Of a stretch of 64,000 nt of DNA, positions 37,672 to 46,314 are shown in pieces. The DNA is from Stenotrophomonas maltophilia (GTDB lineage Bacteria; Pseudomonadota; Gammaproteobacteria; Xanthomonadales; Xanthomonadaceae): assembly GCF_002138415.1 (NCBI RefSeq), contig NZ_CP015612.1, positions 1,590,001 through 1,654,000 of the forward strand, given 5' to 3'. Made by a program: the position numbers and the translations under genes. Within the stretch, counting starts at the first letter, position 1. Each line of letters starts with the position of its first letter. A model generated the notes under the pieces. The model searched no databases and had not been told where the DNA came from. It saw nothing but the letters and a program-made list of their open reading frames with translations.

Positions 37672-39135
37672 ATGCTCCTTCTACACGTTGGCGGGCTGGT
37701 GGTCAGGCGTATCACTTCAGTGGCAGTGCCCAGGACCGGGCGCGGACTCTCCCTGCATGCAGTGCTGCGCCCCGGTGCGTTGTTGGCAAGCCTGGCCCTG
37801 GCCGGTTGCATGTCGGTGCCGGTGCCAGACCTGCCTGACCGCACGCCCAGCACCTGGACCCAGGTGCCGCAGGGGCAGGGCGTAGCGGTGGATGCCAGGC
37901 AGTGGTGGAAAGTGTTGTCCGACCCGGCGCTGGATGGCCTGGTCGATCAGGCCATCGCCGGCAACCTCGACCTGCAGCAGGCCACGCTGCGCCTGCAGGC
38001 CGTTCGGATCGTCGCCGGCACTTCGGATTCGCGCTTCCTGCCGGAAATCTCGGCCAGCGCCAAGCAGGTGCAGGACGCTGCCGCCGTCGATACCTACTTC
38101 CATGCCGGCATCGAAGCGATCTGGGACCTGGGCCTGTTCGGCGCCGCCGAGAGCGCGCAGCTGGGCGCGCAGGCTTCGGCCGGCAATGCCGAGGCGCTGC
38201 GCAGTGCCGCGCAGGTGGCGGTGATTGCCGACGTGGTGCGCAGCTATCTGGACCTGACCGTTGCACAGGCCCAGCAGGACCTGCTGGCCCGCCAGCAATC
38301 GGTGGATGACCGCGGTGAACAACTGGCCCTAGTCCGCCAGCGCCTGCGCCTGGATGAGCCCGGCGAGCTGGACCGCCTGCGTGCACGCCAGGCCGCCACC
38401 CGTGCCGCCATCGCACAGGCTCGGGAAAACGCCGACAACGCGGCCCGCGCGCTGGCATTGCTGCTGGGCCGTGACGGCCCGGATCCGGCCTGGCGCGCGT
38501 ATCGCACGCCGCCGAAGCTGGGCACGTTCTCGCTGCAGCAGGTTCCCGCGGATCTGCTGCGCCATCGTCCGCAGATCCTGTTGGCCGAGTCGGAGGTGAT
38601 GCAGGCTGCGGCCAGCAAGGGTTCGGCACGCGCCGCGATGTATCCGCGGGTCAGCCTTGGCGGCTCCATCCTGTATGCCTACAACCTTACCCAGAACGCC
38701 CGCTCCAACTCCGACTCCAGTCCGTCGATCGGCCCGTACGTCGATATTCCGCTGTGGGACTGGGGCCAGCGCCGCGCACGCTTCCATGCCGATGAGAAGC
38801 AGTTGGACGCCGCATTGCTCGGCTACCGCAAGGCGGTGCTGGAAGGCGTGAGCGAAGTGGAAGGTGCGCTCGGCAGCCTGGCGCGCCAGGACAGCAGCAT
38901 CCAGTCGCTGCGTGTGGCCAATGATGCCGCCGACCAGCAGGTCAAGCGCCAGGCGCGGCAGGTGCAGCTGGGTTTGTCCAGCGAGTTCGATGGGCTGGAC
39001 ACGCAGCGTGCCGCGCTCGCCTCGCAGGCCGACCTGATCGGCGCGCAGGGCGCACGCGTGCTGGCCTTTGCGTCGCTGTACCGTGCCCTTGGCGGCGCAC
39101 CGCTGCCGGTCGAAGCCGAGGACGCGTCGCAATGA
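37672..39135 (+). CDS. Outer-membrane efflux lipoprotein, NodT/OprM family
   Basis: 487 aa from ATG 37672; the start is uncertain, as GTG at 37699 or 37720 would give a more usual leader before lipobox LALAGC. TolC-like channel: two OEP repeats with coiled-coil helices (DPALDGLVDQAIAGNLDLQQ, LRHRPQILLAESEVMQAAA, YPRVSLGGS). Inserted in the outer membrane as the exit duct of a tripartite pump. First gene of an operon with a DevC-like permease, ATPase and membrane-fusion protein; the stop overlaps the permease start. Confidence 0.88.
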   Translation: MLLLHVGGLVVRRITSVAVPRTGRGLSLHAVLRPGALLASLALAGCMSVPVPDLPDRTPSTWTQVPQGQGVAVDARQWWKVLSDPALDGLVDQAIAGNLDLQQATLRLQAVRIVAGTSDSRFLPEISASAKQVQDAAAVDTYFHAGIEAIWDLGLFGAAESAQLGAQASAGNAEALRSAAQVAVIADVVRSYLDLTVAQAQQDLLARQQSVDDRGEQLALVRQRLRLDEPGELDRLRARQAATRAAIAQARENADNAARALALLLGRDGPDPAWRAYRTPPKLGTFSLQQVPADLLRHRPQILLAESEVMQAAASKGSARAAMYPRVSLGGSILYAYNLTQNARSNSDSSPSIGPYVDIPLWDWGQRRARFHADEKQLDAALLGYRKAVLEGVSEVEGALGSLARQDSSIQSLRVANDAADQQVKRQARQVQLGLSSEFDGLDTQRAALASQADLIGAQGARVLAFASLYRALGGAPLPVEAEDASQ

Positions 39136-40271
39136 TTGCACTGGCCCGCAAGACCCTGGCCTATGAGTGGCGCCGGTTCCTGCCGGTGGTACTGGCGATG
39201 TGCTTCGCCGGCGTGCTGCTGATCGTGCAGGCGGCGCTGGTGCTGGGTATCTTCGGTACCGCCGCGATCTACGTGAAGGCGTCTTCCGCCGATATCTGGG
39301 CCGGCTTTCCCGGCACCCAGAGCGTGAACTACGGCCATGCAATCAGCGCGGACGTGGAAAGCCACCTGCGCATGGACCCGGATGTCACCCGCGTCGAACC
39401 CTACGAATGGGTCGATGGCGAATGGCGTTCCAGCGCGCAGGGTACCGGCAACGTGTCGGTGTACCTGTCCGGCATCTCCACCCAAGGCGACGCGATGATG
39501 TTCGCGCGCATCCTGCCCGCCGACCTGCGCGCGCAGCTGCGCGAGCCGGGCGCGGTGATCGTCGACAGCGCCGATCTGGATACGCTGGGCGTGGATCTGC
39601 AGAAAAACCGTGCCTGGATCAACGGCAAGGCGGTGCGTGTGGTTGCCGCACAACCGGGCCTGCGTGGCCTCGGTGGCGTCAACGTGCTGGCCTCGCTGGA
39701 TACCGCGCGCGCCATCGCCGGTACCGACCCGCATGAGGGCAGTACCTATTTCGTGGCGGGCCTGCGCTCGCCGGATCTGGCTGACCGGGTGCGAGACCGC
39801 TTGTCCGCGTCGATGGGCCGGGCCACGCCGGTCGAGTTCTGGACCGCGCCGGAGTTCGCCAGCCGCTCGCAGCAGTACTGGCTGTTCGATACCGGTGCCG
39901 GCATCGCAGTGTTGTTCATGGCGGTCATCGTCTGCTTCGTCGGCGCGGTGATCACCAACCAGTCGTTTGCTTCGGTGGTGGCCGGTTCGGTGCGCGAGTA
40001 CGCCACGCTCAATGCGCTCGGTGCCGGCCGCTATGCGCTGGCACGGGTGGTGTTCGAGCAGGCATTGCTGATTGGCGGCGTGGGCATGTTGCTGGCAGCG
40101 GCGTTCAGCACCGTGGTGCTGTTGATCGCGCAGACCCAGCGCGTTCCGGTGCAGCTGACACCGATGGTGATCATCGGCTGCGTGGCGCTGGTTGCGGTGA
40201 TGGCCATGCTGTCGAGCATCATGGCAGTTCGCAGTGTCGTCCGCTCCGATCCATCGTTGCTGCTGCGCTGA
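39132..40271 (+). CDS. FtsX-like ABC permease (DevC/MacB-type)
   Basis: 379 aa. TM1 at about 18-44, a large periplasmic domain of about 220 residues, then three helices (AVLFMAVIVCFVGAVIT, ALLIGGVGMLLAAAFST, MVIIGCVALVAVMAMLS), the MacB/FtsX topology. The N-terminus KTLAYEWRRFLPVVLAMCFAG fits the DevC branch, where permease and ATPase are separate proteins. It moves cargo from the periplasm or inner-membrane leaflet mechanically. Confidence 0.88.
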   Translation: MIALARKTLAYEWRRFLPVVLAMCFAGVLLIVQAALVLGIFGTAAIYVKASSADIWAGFPGTQSVNYGHAISADVESHLRMDPDVTRVEPYEWVDGEWRSSAQGTGNVSVYLSGISTQGDAMMFARILPADLRAQLREPGAVIVDSADLDTLGVDLQKNRAWINGKAVRVVAAQPGLRGLGGVNVLASLDTARAIAGTDPHEGSTYFVAGLRSPDLADRVRDRLSASMGRATPVEFWTAPEFASRSQQYWLFDTGAGIAVLFMAVIVCFVGAVITNQSFASVVAGSVREYATLNALGAGRYALARVVFEQALLIGGVGMLLAAAFSTVVLLIAQTQRVPVQLTPMVIIGCVALVAVMAMLSSIMAVRSVVRSDPSLLLR

Positions 40272-40281
40272 GGACCGGCCG

Positions 40282-41010
40282 ATGACTTCAATACGCGCCG
40301 TCGCTCCGACCCTGCAGGCCGACGCACTGGAAAAGGGCTTCATGTCCGGTGATGTGCAGGTGCCGGTGCTGCGCGGCCTGTCGCTGGACATCTATCCGGG
40401 CGAGTTGACGCTGGTGTCGGGTCCGTCCGGTTGCGGCAAGAGCACGCTGCTGTCGCTGCTGTCCGGCCTGTCGTCGCCCGATGGCGGTCGCGTGCACGCG
40501 CTGGGCCAGGACGTGGGCCACATGACCCGCAGTGAAGTGGAGCGCTTCCGCCTGCACCATGTCGGCTTCGTGTTCCAGGGCTTCAACCTGTTCCCGGCGC
40601 TGACCGCGCTGGAGCAGGTGCAGCTGCCGCTGGGTTACCGCGGCATGAGCAATCGCGAAAGCGAACCGCTGGCCCGCAAGGCACTTGAAGAGGTGGGCCT
40701 CAGCCACCGCAGCCACATGCGCCCGGCGCAGCTGTCCGGCGGTGAGAAGCAGCGTGTGGCCGTTGCCCGCGCCTTCGCCAAGTCGCCGACGCTGATCTTC
40801 GCCGACGAACCCACCAGCGCGCTGGACGCCGAGAACGGCCAGCGCGTGATCGACATCCTGCATCGCTACGCACGTGCGCATGGCGCCACCGTGCTGTGCG
40901 TGAGCCACGATCCGCGCCTGATCCGGCATGCCGATCGGGTGATCGCCATGGAAGACGGCATGGTCCGTGACGACCGCCGCCAGAACGAAACTGTAGAGTC
41001 CGCCCCATGA
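40282..41010 (+). CDS. ABC transporter ATPase (MacB/DevA/LolD-type)
   Basis: 242 aa, start ATG 40282 with GAGG 8 nt upstream. Walker A GPSGCGKST, Q-loop FQGFNLFPALT, signature LSGGEKQRVAVARA, Walker B LIFADEPTSALD, H-loop VSHDPR. Energises the adjacent permease. The stop overlaps the fusion-protein start. Confidence 0.93.
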   Translation: MTSIRAVAPTLQADALEKGFMSGDVQVPVLRGLSLDIYPGELTLVSGPSGCGKSTLLSLLSGLSSPDGGRVHALGQDVGHMTRSEVERFRLHHVGFVFQGFNLFPALTALEQVQLPLGYRGMSNRESEPLARKALEEVGLSHRSHMRPAQLSGGEKQRVAVARAFAKSPTLIFADEPTSALDAENGQRVIDILHRYARAHGATVLCVSHDPRLIRHADRVIAMEDGMVRDDRRQNETVESAP

Positions 41011-41921
41011 CCAAAACGTCGCACCTGCTTCCCTTCAGCGTGGCCCTGTCCGCGGCATTGTTGCTCGGTGCCTGTTCCAGGGACGCGCCTGCCCAAGCAC
41101 CTGCAGGTAAAGCCAGCACTGCTACCGCCGACAAGGTCGCGGTGGCGCGCGGCATCATCGACGTCGAGGGTGGCCTGATCGCGCTGGCGCCGCCGGTGGA
41201 TGGTTCGATCACCGCCGCGCCGGTGAAGGAGGGCGCCACGGTGAAGAAGGGACAGCTGCTGCTGTCGCTGGATGGTGCCCTGTTGCAGCAGGAAGTAGCG
41301 ATCACCACCGCCGATCTGGCGTTGGCCAACGACCGCCTGAAGGGCAGCCAGGCGCAGCTGCGCGAACTGGAGCGCAACGCCACCCGTCTGTCCACCGGCG
41401 CCAGCGAAGGCGTGTCGTCCAACCAGCAGGCCGATGCGGCCAAGCAGCAGCTGGCAGGTGTGCGCGCCGATGTCGATGTGGCCGGTGCGCAGGTCGACAT
41501 GGCCCAGCACAAGCTGGAGCACGCCAGACTGAAATTGCAGCAGCTGTCGCTGAGCGCGCCGGAAGCCGGCACCGTGGTCGGCCAGGTGCCGGGCCTCGGC
41601 GCCTTCGTGCAGGCGGGCAAGCCGGCGATCTCGCTGCTGCCGGCACGTCCGCTGCAGGTGCGTGCAGAACTGAGCGCCGCCTATGCCGATGCCGTGCAGG
41701 TGGGCATGAAGGCCACCGTCGTGCCGGACAGCGATGGCGCCGAGAACACCGGCTCACTGCCACCCGCACGCGTGGTGCGGATCAGCCCGGTGTTCGCGCA
41801 GGCGCGCCTGCCTGAAGATGCCGGGCGCGGCGTGGCCAAGGTGGTGGAGTGCGTGCTGGAGTTCGATGGCGAGGCCAAGGCGCGCTTCGGCCAGCATGTG
41901 CGGGTGGAGTTCCGGAAGTAG
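41007..41921 (+). CDS. Lipoprotein membrane-fusion protein of the ABC efflux pump
   Basis: 304 aa. Lipobox LLGAC near residue 23 after a hydrophobic leader, lipoyl/barrel-sandwich halves (GSITAAPVKEGATVKKGQLL and LSAPEAGTVVGQVPG) around a coiled-coil hairpin (about 95-165), then a beta-barrel domain. HlyD/MacA-like adaptor joining the inner-membrane ABC part to the NodT channel. Fourth and last gene of the pump operon. Confidence 0.88.
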   Translation: MTKTSHLLPFSVALSAALLLGACSRDAPAQAPAGKASTATADKVAVARGIIDVEGGLIALAPPVDGSITAAPVKEGATVKKGQLLLSLDGALLQQEVAITTADLALANDRLKGSQAQLRELERNATRLSTGASEGVSSNQQADAAKQQLAGVRADVDVAGAQVDMAQHKLEHARLKLQQLSLSAPEAGTVVGQVPGLGAFVQAGKPAISLLPARPLQVRAELSAAYADAVQVGMKATVVPDSDGAENTGSLPPARVVRISPVFAQARLPEDAGRGVAKVVECVLEFDGEAKARFGQHVRVEFRK

Positions 41922-41923
41922 GC

Positions 41924-42373
41924 CTAGCGTTGCAGTGGGGCCGCCTCCGCACGTCCTCGGCGCCTGAGCGCCCGCCATGCGCTCACCGCCGATACCACGC
42001 ACAGCGCCAGCAGCAGCCCAACGTCCAGCAGCAGCAACCACAGCAGATGCATGCCGTGCACCGGTGGCTGGTGCATGGCCGACAGCATCCACGGTACCGA
42101 CCACGCCAGTAGCAGAACGAAGGCGATCAACAGGCGCAGCCACAGTCGCTTCAGTTTCCATGGCCGCACGATCAAGGCGGCCACGACCAGTTCAACCGTG
42201 CCCAGCAACGCGAACACGATGACAGTGCTGGTCGGGTAGGGCAGCTCGGCGCCTTCCAGGCGGTGCAGCAACCAGTAGTCCGGGGTGAAGCCGGCATTGA
42301 CCAGTGCGGCGATCAGCGCCAGCCAGGTCAGCGCGACCAGCAACCAGAACAGGCGGATGTAACGTCTAGGCAT
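41924..42373 (-). CDS. Four-helix integral membrane protein, unknown function
   Basis: 149 aa with about four helices (FWLLVALTWLALIAALVNAG, STVIVFALLGTVELVVAALI, LLIAFVLLLAWSVPW, LLWLLLLDVGLLLALCVV). Its ATG lies inside the stop region of the upstream membrane gene (8-nt overlap), so the two are translationally coupled and probably form one complex. Tail to tail with the efflux operon. No family recognised. Confidence 0.65.
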   Translation of the reverse strand: MPRRYIRLFWLLVALTWLALIAALVNAGFTPDYWLLHRLEGAELPYPTSTVIVFALLGTVELVVAALIVRPWKLKRLWLRLLIAFVLLLAWSVPWMLSAMHQPPVHGMHLLWLLLLDVGLLLALCVVSAVSAWRALRRRGRAEAAPLQR

Positions 42374-42767
42374 CGGCGGTGTCCATGGTAGCGGGCAGGC
42401 GGCTGCGTGATGCATAGCACACCGATGTGGCGATCGCGGCCAGCGCCAGCAGGCCAGGTCCGACAGTGAAGTACAGCAGGCGCAGCGGGTGGTTGTGCAT
42501 CAGCGTCCAGGTCGCGAACGTCAGCGGAACCGCCAGCACCAACAGCTTGGCGAACAGCGGCCGCAGCACCGCAACCAGTGGCTGGGCGCCGAGGAACATA
42601 TGGAACAGATGGAACTGGGCGATGCCAAGGCCGATGTCGCGATGCGAGGTGAAGCCGAAATTGTCGCGATACCAGTTCATTCCCAGCGGAATCAGTGCCC
42701 AGTACAGCAGCGCTACTACCAGATGCAGCAGCAGGGCGATCAACAGGGGCTTGCCGCGAAGGAACAT
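42366..42767 (-). CDS. Integral membrane protein, unknown function
   Basis: 133 aa from ATG 42767 (a further ATG at 42815 exists; neither has a clear site). Three to four helices (LLIALLLHLVVALLYWALIPL, LFAKLLVLAVPLTFAT, GLLALAAIATSVCYA) and an amphipathic loop HRDIGLGIAQFHLFHMFLGA. First gene of a two-gene unit with the preceding entry. Confidence 0.62.
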   Translation of the reverse strand: MFLRGKPLLIALLLHLVVALLYWALIPLGMNWYRDNFGFTSHRDIGLGIAQFHLFHMFLGAQPLVAVLRPLFAKLLVLAVPLTFATWTLMHNHPLRLLYFTVGPGLLALAAIATSVCYASRSRLPATMDTADA

Positions 42768-42836
42768 GGGCGCACGGGGTTGGGCGGGGCAGCGTACCCC
42801 AGTGCGGACGCCCATGACCGCATCGTGTGAAGACTG

Positions 42837-42865
42837 TTGACGGCGTGAAGGAATTTGGACACAAT
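42837..42865 (+). promoter_or_regulatory. Promoter of tRNA-Gly copy 3
   Basis: TTGACG at 42837-42842, 17-nt spacer, CACAAT at 42860-42865; paralogous to the copy 2 promoter. Confidence 0.72.
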
Positions 42866-42897
42866 AGCGCTCCTTCGACGCAGGTCGAACGGAATCT

Positions 42898-42973
<76 letters not shown>

Positions 42974-42983
42974 GATTCTACAG

Positions 42984-43007
42984 GGCCCCGGTAGGGGCCT
43001 TGTTTTT
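42984..43007 (+). terminator. Hairpin after tRNA-Gly copy 3
   Basis: GGCCCC/GGGGCC stem on a GGTA loop followed by TTGTTTTTC; its sequence is unrelated to the terminators of copies 1 and 2. Confidence 0.75.
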
Positions 43008-43115
43008 CTTCCGCCACGGCAAGGCGGGGCACGTTGGGCCACAAGGCTTTACGCGCAGTCATAAAAGTGAAATCGCTGGTGTGTGTTCCGGATTTCCGGT
43101 ATCATGGCGGCTTAT

Positions 43116-43191
<76 letters not shown>

Positions 43192-43203
43192 TGTTCCGAC
43201 AGG

Positions 43204-43225
43204 CCCCATCATGGGGTTTTGTCTT
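43204..43225 (+). terminator. Weak hairpin after tRNA-Gly copy 4
   Basis: CCCCA/TGGGG stem with a 3-nt loop followed by TTTTGTCTTG; read-through into tRNA-Cys is possible. Confidence 0.55.
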
Positions 43226-43257
43226 GTCAGGGCCCTGTTCCTGGCGCGCAGTACGTT

Positions 43258-43331
43258 GGCCTCATGGCAGAGTGGCTATGCACCGGATTGCAAATCCGTT
43301 TACAGCGGTTCGATTCCGCTTGAGGCCTCCA
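43258..43331 (+). tRNA. tRNA-Cys(GCA)
   Basis: Acceptor GGCCTCA/TGAGGCC, anticodon GCA at 43290-43292 in loop TTGCAAA, encoded CCA at 43329-43331. Confidence 0.96.
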
Positions 43332-43335
43332 ATTG

Positions 43336-43366
43336 AAAAGCCCTGACTCCGGTCAGGGCTTTTTTG
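43336..43366 (+). terminator. Terminator after tRNA-Cys
   Basis: Stem AAAAGCCCTGAC with GTCAGGGCTTTT around TCCG, then further T residues. Confidence 0.92.
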
Positions 43367-43408
43367 TTTGTCTGGATGCCAGCTAACCTGCGTCCGGATC
43401 GATATCCG

Positions 43409-43813
43409 CTACAGCCTGGCCAGCGCCTGCATCGTGGCCTGGGTCAGTGGCTGGGGCAGCGCATCCAGCGCGAACCAGCCCAGCCCTGTCTGCACACCCG
43501 GCTCCTGGATGGAGGCCTCGGCACCGGCAGGTGCCCGAGCCTCGAAGATCGGCGCGACCCAGTGCTGCGCAAGTGTCGGCTCGAAATGATCGGCCACGCA
43601 CAGCAGGCGCAGCAGCGTCACTTCCAATGCCGTCTCCTCGCGAGTTTCGCGGACCACGGCAGCCTCCACCGTTTCCATCCAGTCGACTTTGCCGCCGGGC
43701 AGGCCCCAGTGCCCGCGCTCCGGATCGCGTCCGCGCTGGATCAGCAGGATGCGGCCGTCGGCATCACGGACGACGGCGCCGCATCCAACGCGGGGAATCT
43801 GCAGTTCAGTCAT
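43409..43813 (-). CDS. Nudix hydrolase
   Basis: 134 aa from ATG 43813. Nudix box at about residues 39-61: GGKVDWMETVEAAVVRETRE followed by ETALEV, i.e. GX5EX7REUXEEXxU with the usual Gly replaced by Ala. The sequence GHWGLPGGKVDWMET recalls the NudG/MutT-like CTP pyrophosphohydrolase and ADP-ribose groups. Substrate cannot be read from sequence. Confidence 0.88.
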   Translation of the reverse strand: MTELQIPRVGCGAVVRDADGRILLIQRGRDPERGHWGLPGGKVDWMETVEAAVVRETREETALEVTLLRLLCVADHFEPTLAQHWVAPIFEARAPAGAEASIQEPGVQTGLGWFALDALPQPLTQATMQALARL

Positions 43814-43920
43814 GGCGGAGAATGAAGAAGGGGCTGACTTCATTCTTGCATGCACACCGCATCAGGTGGACCCGCGCTAGGCTGGGCACCTGTGCATCAA
43901 CAAGCTCACAGGTGTGTCGC

Positions 43921-44442
43921 ATGCTTATCCGGCAACTCGGTGCTGACGACGCCGACATTCTCTGGCAGGCACGGTTGCAGGCGCTTCGTGAGTCGCCCGC
44001 GGCGTTCCTGTCCACGCTGGCCGAGGCGCAGGATGACTCGGCGGACGTGATGCGCGCCCAGCTTGCCGATCCTGGTACGCGCTACTTCGGCACATTCGTC
44101 GACGGCATGCTGGTGGGCTTCCTGCGTTACGTACGCCCGGTGCGGGTGGCACGGCAGCACACGGCGGAGATCCACAGCGTCCATGTTGACGCAGCCCATC
44201 GTGGACACGGCATCGCCCGTCAACTGTTCCTTGCGGCATTCGCGGCGGCACGCGCGGATGGCATCGAGTCGCTCACGCTCACGGTGCTGGCAGACAACGC
44301 TGCCGCGCGTGGACTATACGAATCGTTGGGATTTACCGAATTCGGCATCGAGCCGCGCGCGGTGAAGCGCGACGGCCGCTATGTGGACATGGTGTCGTAC
44401 TGGATTTCAGTGACCAGCCACCCATCATCGCCGGCACCTTGA
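43921..44442 (+). CDS. GNAT-family N-acetyltransferase
   Basis: 173 aa from ATG 43921. Acetyl-CoA loop HSVHVDAAHRGHGIARQLF, and the C-terminal LADNAAARGLYESLGFTEFG typical of GNAT beta6-alpha4. The acceptor is unknown. Single-gene unit. Confidence 0.88.
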   Translation: MLIRQLGADDADILWQARLQALRESPAAFLSTLAEAQDDSADVMRAQLADPGTRYFGTFVDGMLVGFLRYVRPVRVARQHTAEIHSVHVDAAHRGHGIARQLFLAAFAAARADGIESLTLTVLADNAAARGLYESLGFTEFGIEPRAVKRDGRYVDMVSYWISVTSHPSSPAP

Positions 44443-44452
44443 ATCACCGCCT

Positions 44453-45094
44453 CTACGCCGGGTCATGTGCCGGCGTCTGTGCGCGGAAGTTGCGCCCGAC
44501 TGGTTCACCCACGCCCAGGTAGTGGCGGAACAGATAGATCAACGGTTTCCAGTGGGCGACATCGATGTGCTGGGTGCCTGCATGGGTGATCGCTTCATGC
44601 GCATGCACGCAGCGGATGCGGCCTTCGACGATCACGAAGTGCTGGCCATCGTCATCATTGGGTGCGTGCATCGCCATCACCGTGACTTCCACCTGCAGCG
44701 GGCATTCGGCAATCGTAGCGGGTGCCACCTGTGCTGACGGTACGGCGGTAAAGCCGCCCAGCGCGAACTTGTCATGCACATGCACGTAGCCCATCGCCTG
44801 CTTGGCATCGGGAACCGGATCGCGGCCGGTCGCACGCGCGATGGCCTCGACCTGGGCCGCCTGCGCGGAGGATGGGAAGTTCAGTACGCATTCGTTGCGC
44901 AGCTGCAGGTTGCGATAGCCCTGACCCTGCACGCCGAGGCCCAGCACCACCCGGTTGCCCAAGGCCCAGAACGAAGACAACGGACTGATGTTGCTGCTGC
45001 CGTCGTCGTTCAGCGTGGTCATCAGCAGCACAGGCGTGCCCGGGTACAGGACCGAAGGGGTGATGCGGCGGCGGGGAATCGGAGCGGATTTCAT
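44453..45094 (-). CDS. Flavin reductase-like FMN-binding protein
   Basis: 213 aa, start ATG 45094. The split-barrel flavin reductase domain is recognisable: TPVLLMTTLNDDGSSNISPLSS (about 16-37), VLGLGVQGQGYRNLQLRNECVLN and a DKFALGGFTA segment. Probably uses FMN and NAD(P)H, partner oxygenase unknown. Divergent from an ArsR-type regulator with a ten-G tract between them, so that regulator probably controls it. Confidence 0.85.
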   Translation of the reverse strand: MKSAPIPRRRITPSVLYPGTPVLLMTTLNDDGSSNISPLSSFWALGNRVVLGLGVQGQGYRNLQLRNECVLNFPSSAQAAQVEAIARATGRDPVPDAKQAMGYVHVHDKFALGGFTAVPSAQVAPATIAECPLQVEVTVMAMHAPNDDDGQHFVIVEGRIRCVHAHEAITHAGTQHIDVAHWKPLIYLFRHYLGVGEPVGRNFRAQTPAHDPA

Positions 45095-45112
45095 GGCAGG
45101 CCTTGCACTATC

Positions 45113-45122
45113 GGGGGGGGGG
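45113..45122. repeat. Ten-G homopolymer in a divergent promoter region
   Basis: A run of ten G residues at 45113-45122 lies 19 nt from the flavin reductase start and 80 nt from the ArsR-family start. Runs of this length are prone to slippage and could alter promoter or 5' UTR spacing. Confidence 0.85.
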
Positions 45123-45201
45123 CACTGTGCCGTGGCAGCGGGTGCCGACGCTTCGGCCTGCATCGAACTGTCTGCCCGCAACGGCGTGCCACAATGCCGG
45201 C

Positions 45202-45906
45202 ATGGTCCATACCTCTGGTTCCCTTGTCAGCGTCGGTGCCCTGGTTGGCGACCAGGCGCGCGCATCCATGCTGCTGCAGTTGATGGACGGACGTGCGTAC
45301 ACCGCGATGGAACTGGCACGGGTGGCCGGGGTGACGCCGCAGACGGCGAGCACGCACCTGCGCAGGTTGGTCGAGGGCGATCTGCTGGTGGCCGTCGCGC
45401 AGGGGCGACACCGCTACCACCGGCTGGCCTCGCACGAGGTTGCCGACATGCTGGAGGGCATCCTGCGCGTTGCCGACCGCACCCCGTCCTGCACCGCTGC
45501 GGCATCACGCAGCATGTCGGCGCTGCGCGAGGCGCGCTCGTGCTATCGCCACCTGGCCGGCGTGCATGCGGTGGCCATCACCGATCGCCTGCTGCAGGCC
45601 GGGCACGTGCTGCCGCGCGACGGCTATTGGCAGGTGAGCGCAGAGGGGGCGGCGTTCCTGCGGGAGCTCGGCCAGCCGCTGGCCGATGTGTTTCAGCAGC
45701 CGCTGACGGTCAAGCCAGCGCGCTACTGCCGGGGATGCCTGGACTGCACCGAGCGGCGCCCGCATCTGGCTGGACTGGTCGGTGAGGCGATGCTGGACAG
45801 CTTCGTGAAGAACGATTGGCTTCGGCGGGTTGAGGGCCGGCGCGAGCTGCGTCTGACGCAGCTGGGGCGCGAAGCGCTGTGGAAGCGGTTCGGCTTGGCG
45901 ACATAA
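45202..45906 (+). CDS. ArsR-family winged-helix regulator
   Basis: 234 aa from ATG 45202. N-terminal wHTH (LMDGRAYTAMELARVAGVTP, STHLRRLVEGDLLVA, QGRHRYHRLAS). The long C-terminal part carries SCYRHLAGVHAVAITDRLL and a cysteine pair in RYCRGCLDCTERRPHLAGL, a layout shared by larger ArsR-like proteins; the Cys cluster may sense redox or metal. Divergent from and likely controlling the flavin reductase. Confidence 0.87.
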   Translation: MVHTSGSLVSVGALVGDQARASMLLQLMDGRAYTAMELARVAGVTPQTASTHLRRLVEGDLLVAVAQGRHRYHRLASHEVADMLEGILRVADRTPSCTAAASRSMSALREARSCYRHLAGVHAVAITDRLLQAGHVLPRDGYWQVSAEGAAFLRELGQPLADVFQQPLTVKPARYCRGCLDCTERRPHLAGLVGEAMLDSFVKNDWLRRVEGRRELRLTQLGREALWKRFGLAT

Positions 45907-45979
45907 GGGCCCTTCCAGTCTCATTCGCCCACGACATGGCAAGGCGCTATGGTCGAGTTCCAAGTCTTAGGGAGCTGCA

Positions 45980-46033
45980 ATGGCGAGCAAGGACATGAAC
46001 GATCGCGGCACGCTGGCGGTACGCCGGCAATGA
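45980..46033 (+). CDS. Possible 17-aa upstream peptide
   Basis: ATG 45980 has GGGAG at 45970-45974 and runs MASKDMNDRGTLAVRRQ to TGA 46031-46033, which overlaps the next ATG in ATGA. The good ribosome site belongs to this ORF rather than the downstream one, so it may serve translational coupling. Could be chance. Confidence 0.4.
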   Translation: MASKDMNDRGTLAVRRQ

Positions 46034-46299
46034 GCAAATCTTCTGTGGAAGTACGTTGGCTGACGTTCCGGCTGATGAACGGTCAGTCGATCGGGCCGGA
46101 TCGGCTGAAGGATGGCTGGGTGGTCGCCTCGGAGACCCGCCACTGTGGCGTGCGGCGCGAGGCCATCGAAGGCGCCGGCGTGGTCTACGCGCTGTATGCA
46201 CCGGCCAATCTGGCCTCACCGCGCCGCGCGGAAATGCGCATGCGCGAATTCCTGATGAGTTCCGGCTACACCTTCACCATGGGCACGCTGGGCGGCTGA
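46030..46299 (+). CDS. Small hypothetical protein
   Basis: 89 aa from ATG 46030, which lacks its own Shine-Dalgarno site and overlaps the upstream 17-codon ORF. Contains VRWLTFRLMNGQSIGPDRLK and a C-terminal MREFLMSSGYTFTMGTLGG. Cytoplasmic, no recognised family. Confidence 0.6.
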   Translation: MSKSSVEVRWLTFRLMNGQSIGPDRLKDGWVVASETRHCGVRREAIEGAGVVYALYAPANLASPRRAEMRMREFLMSSGYTFTMGTLGG

Positions 46300-46314
46300 C
46301 GCTGCCCGTTGCGA

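Noticed and set aside
45103..45201. N-terminal extension of the ArsR protein through the ten-G tract
   Set aside because: No ribosome site and low-complexity translation; ATG 45202 begins the HTH domain properly.
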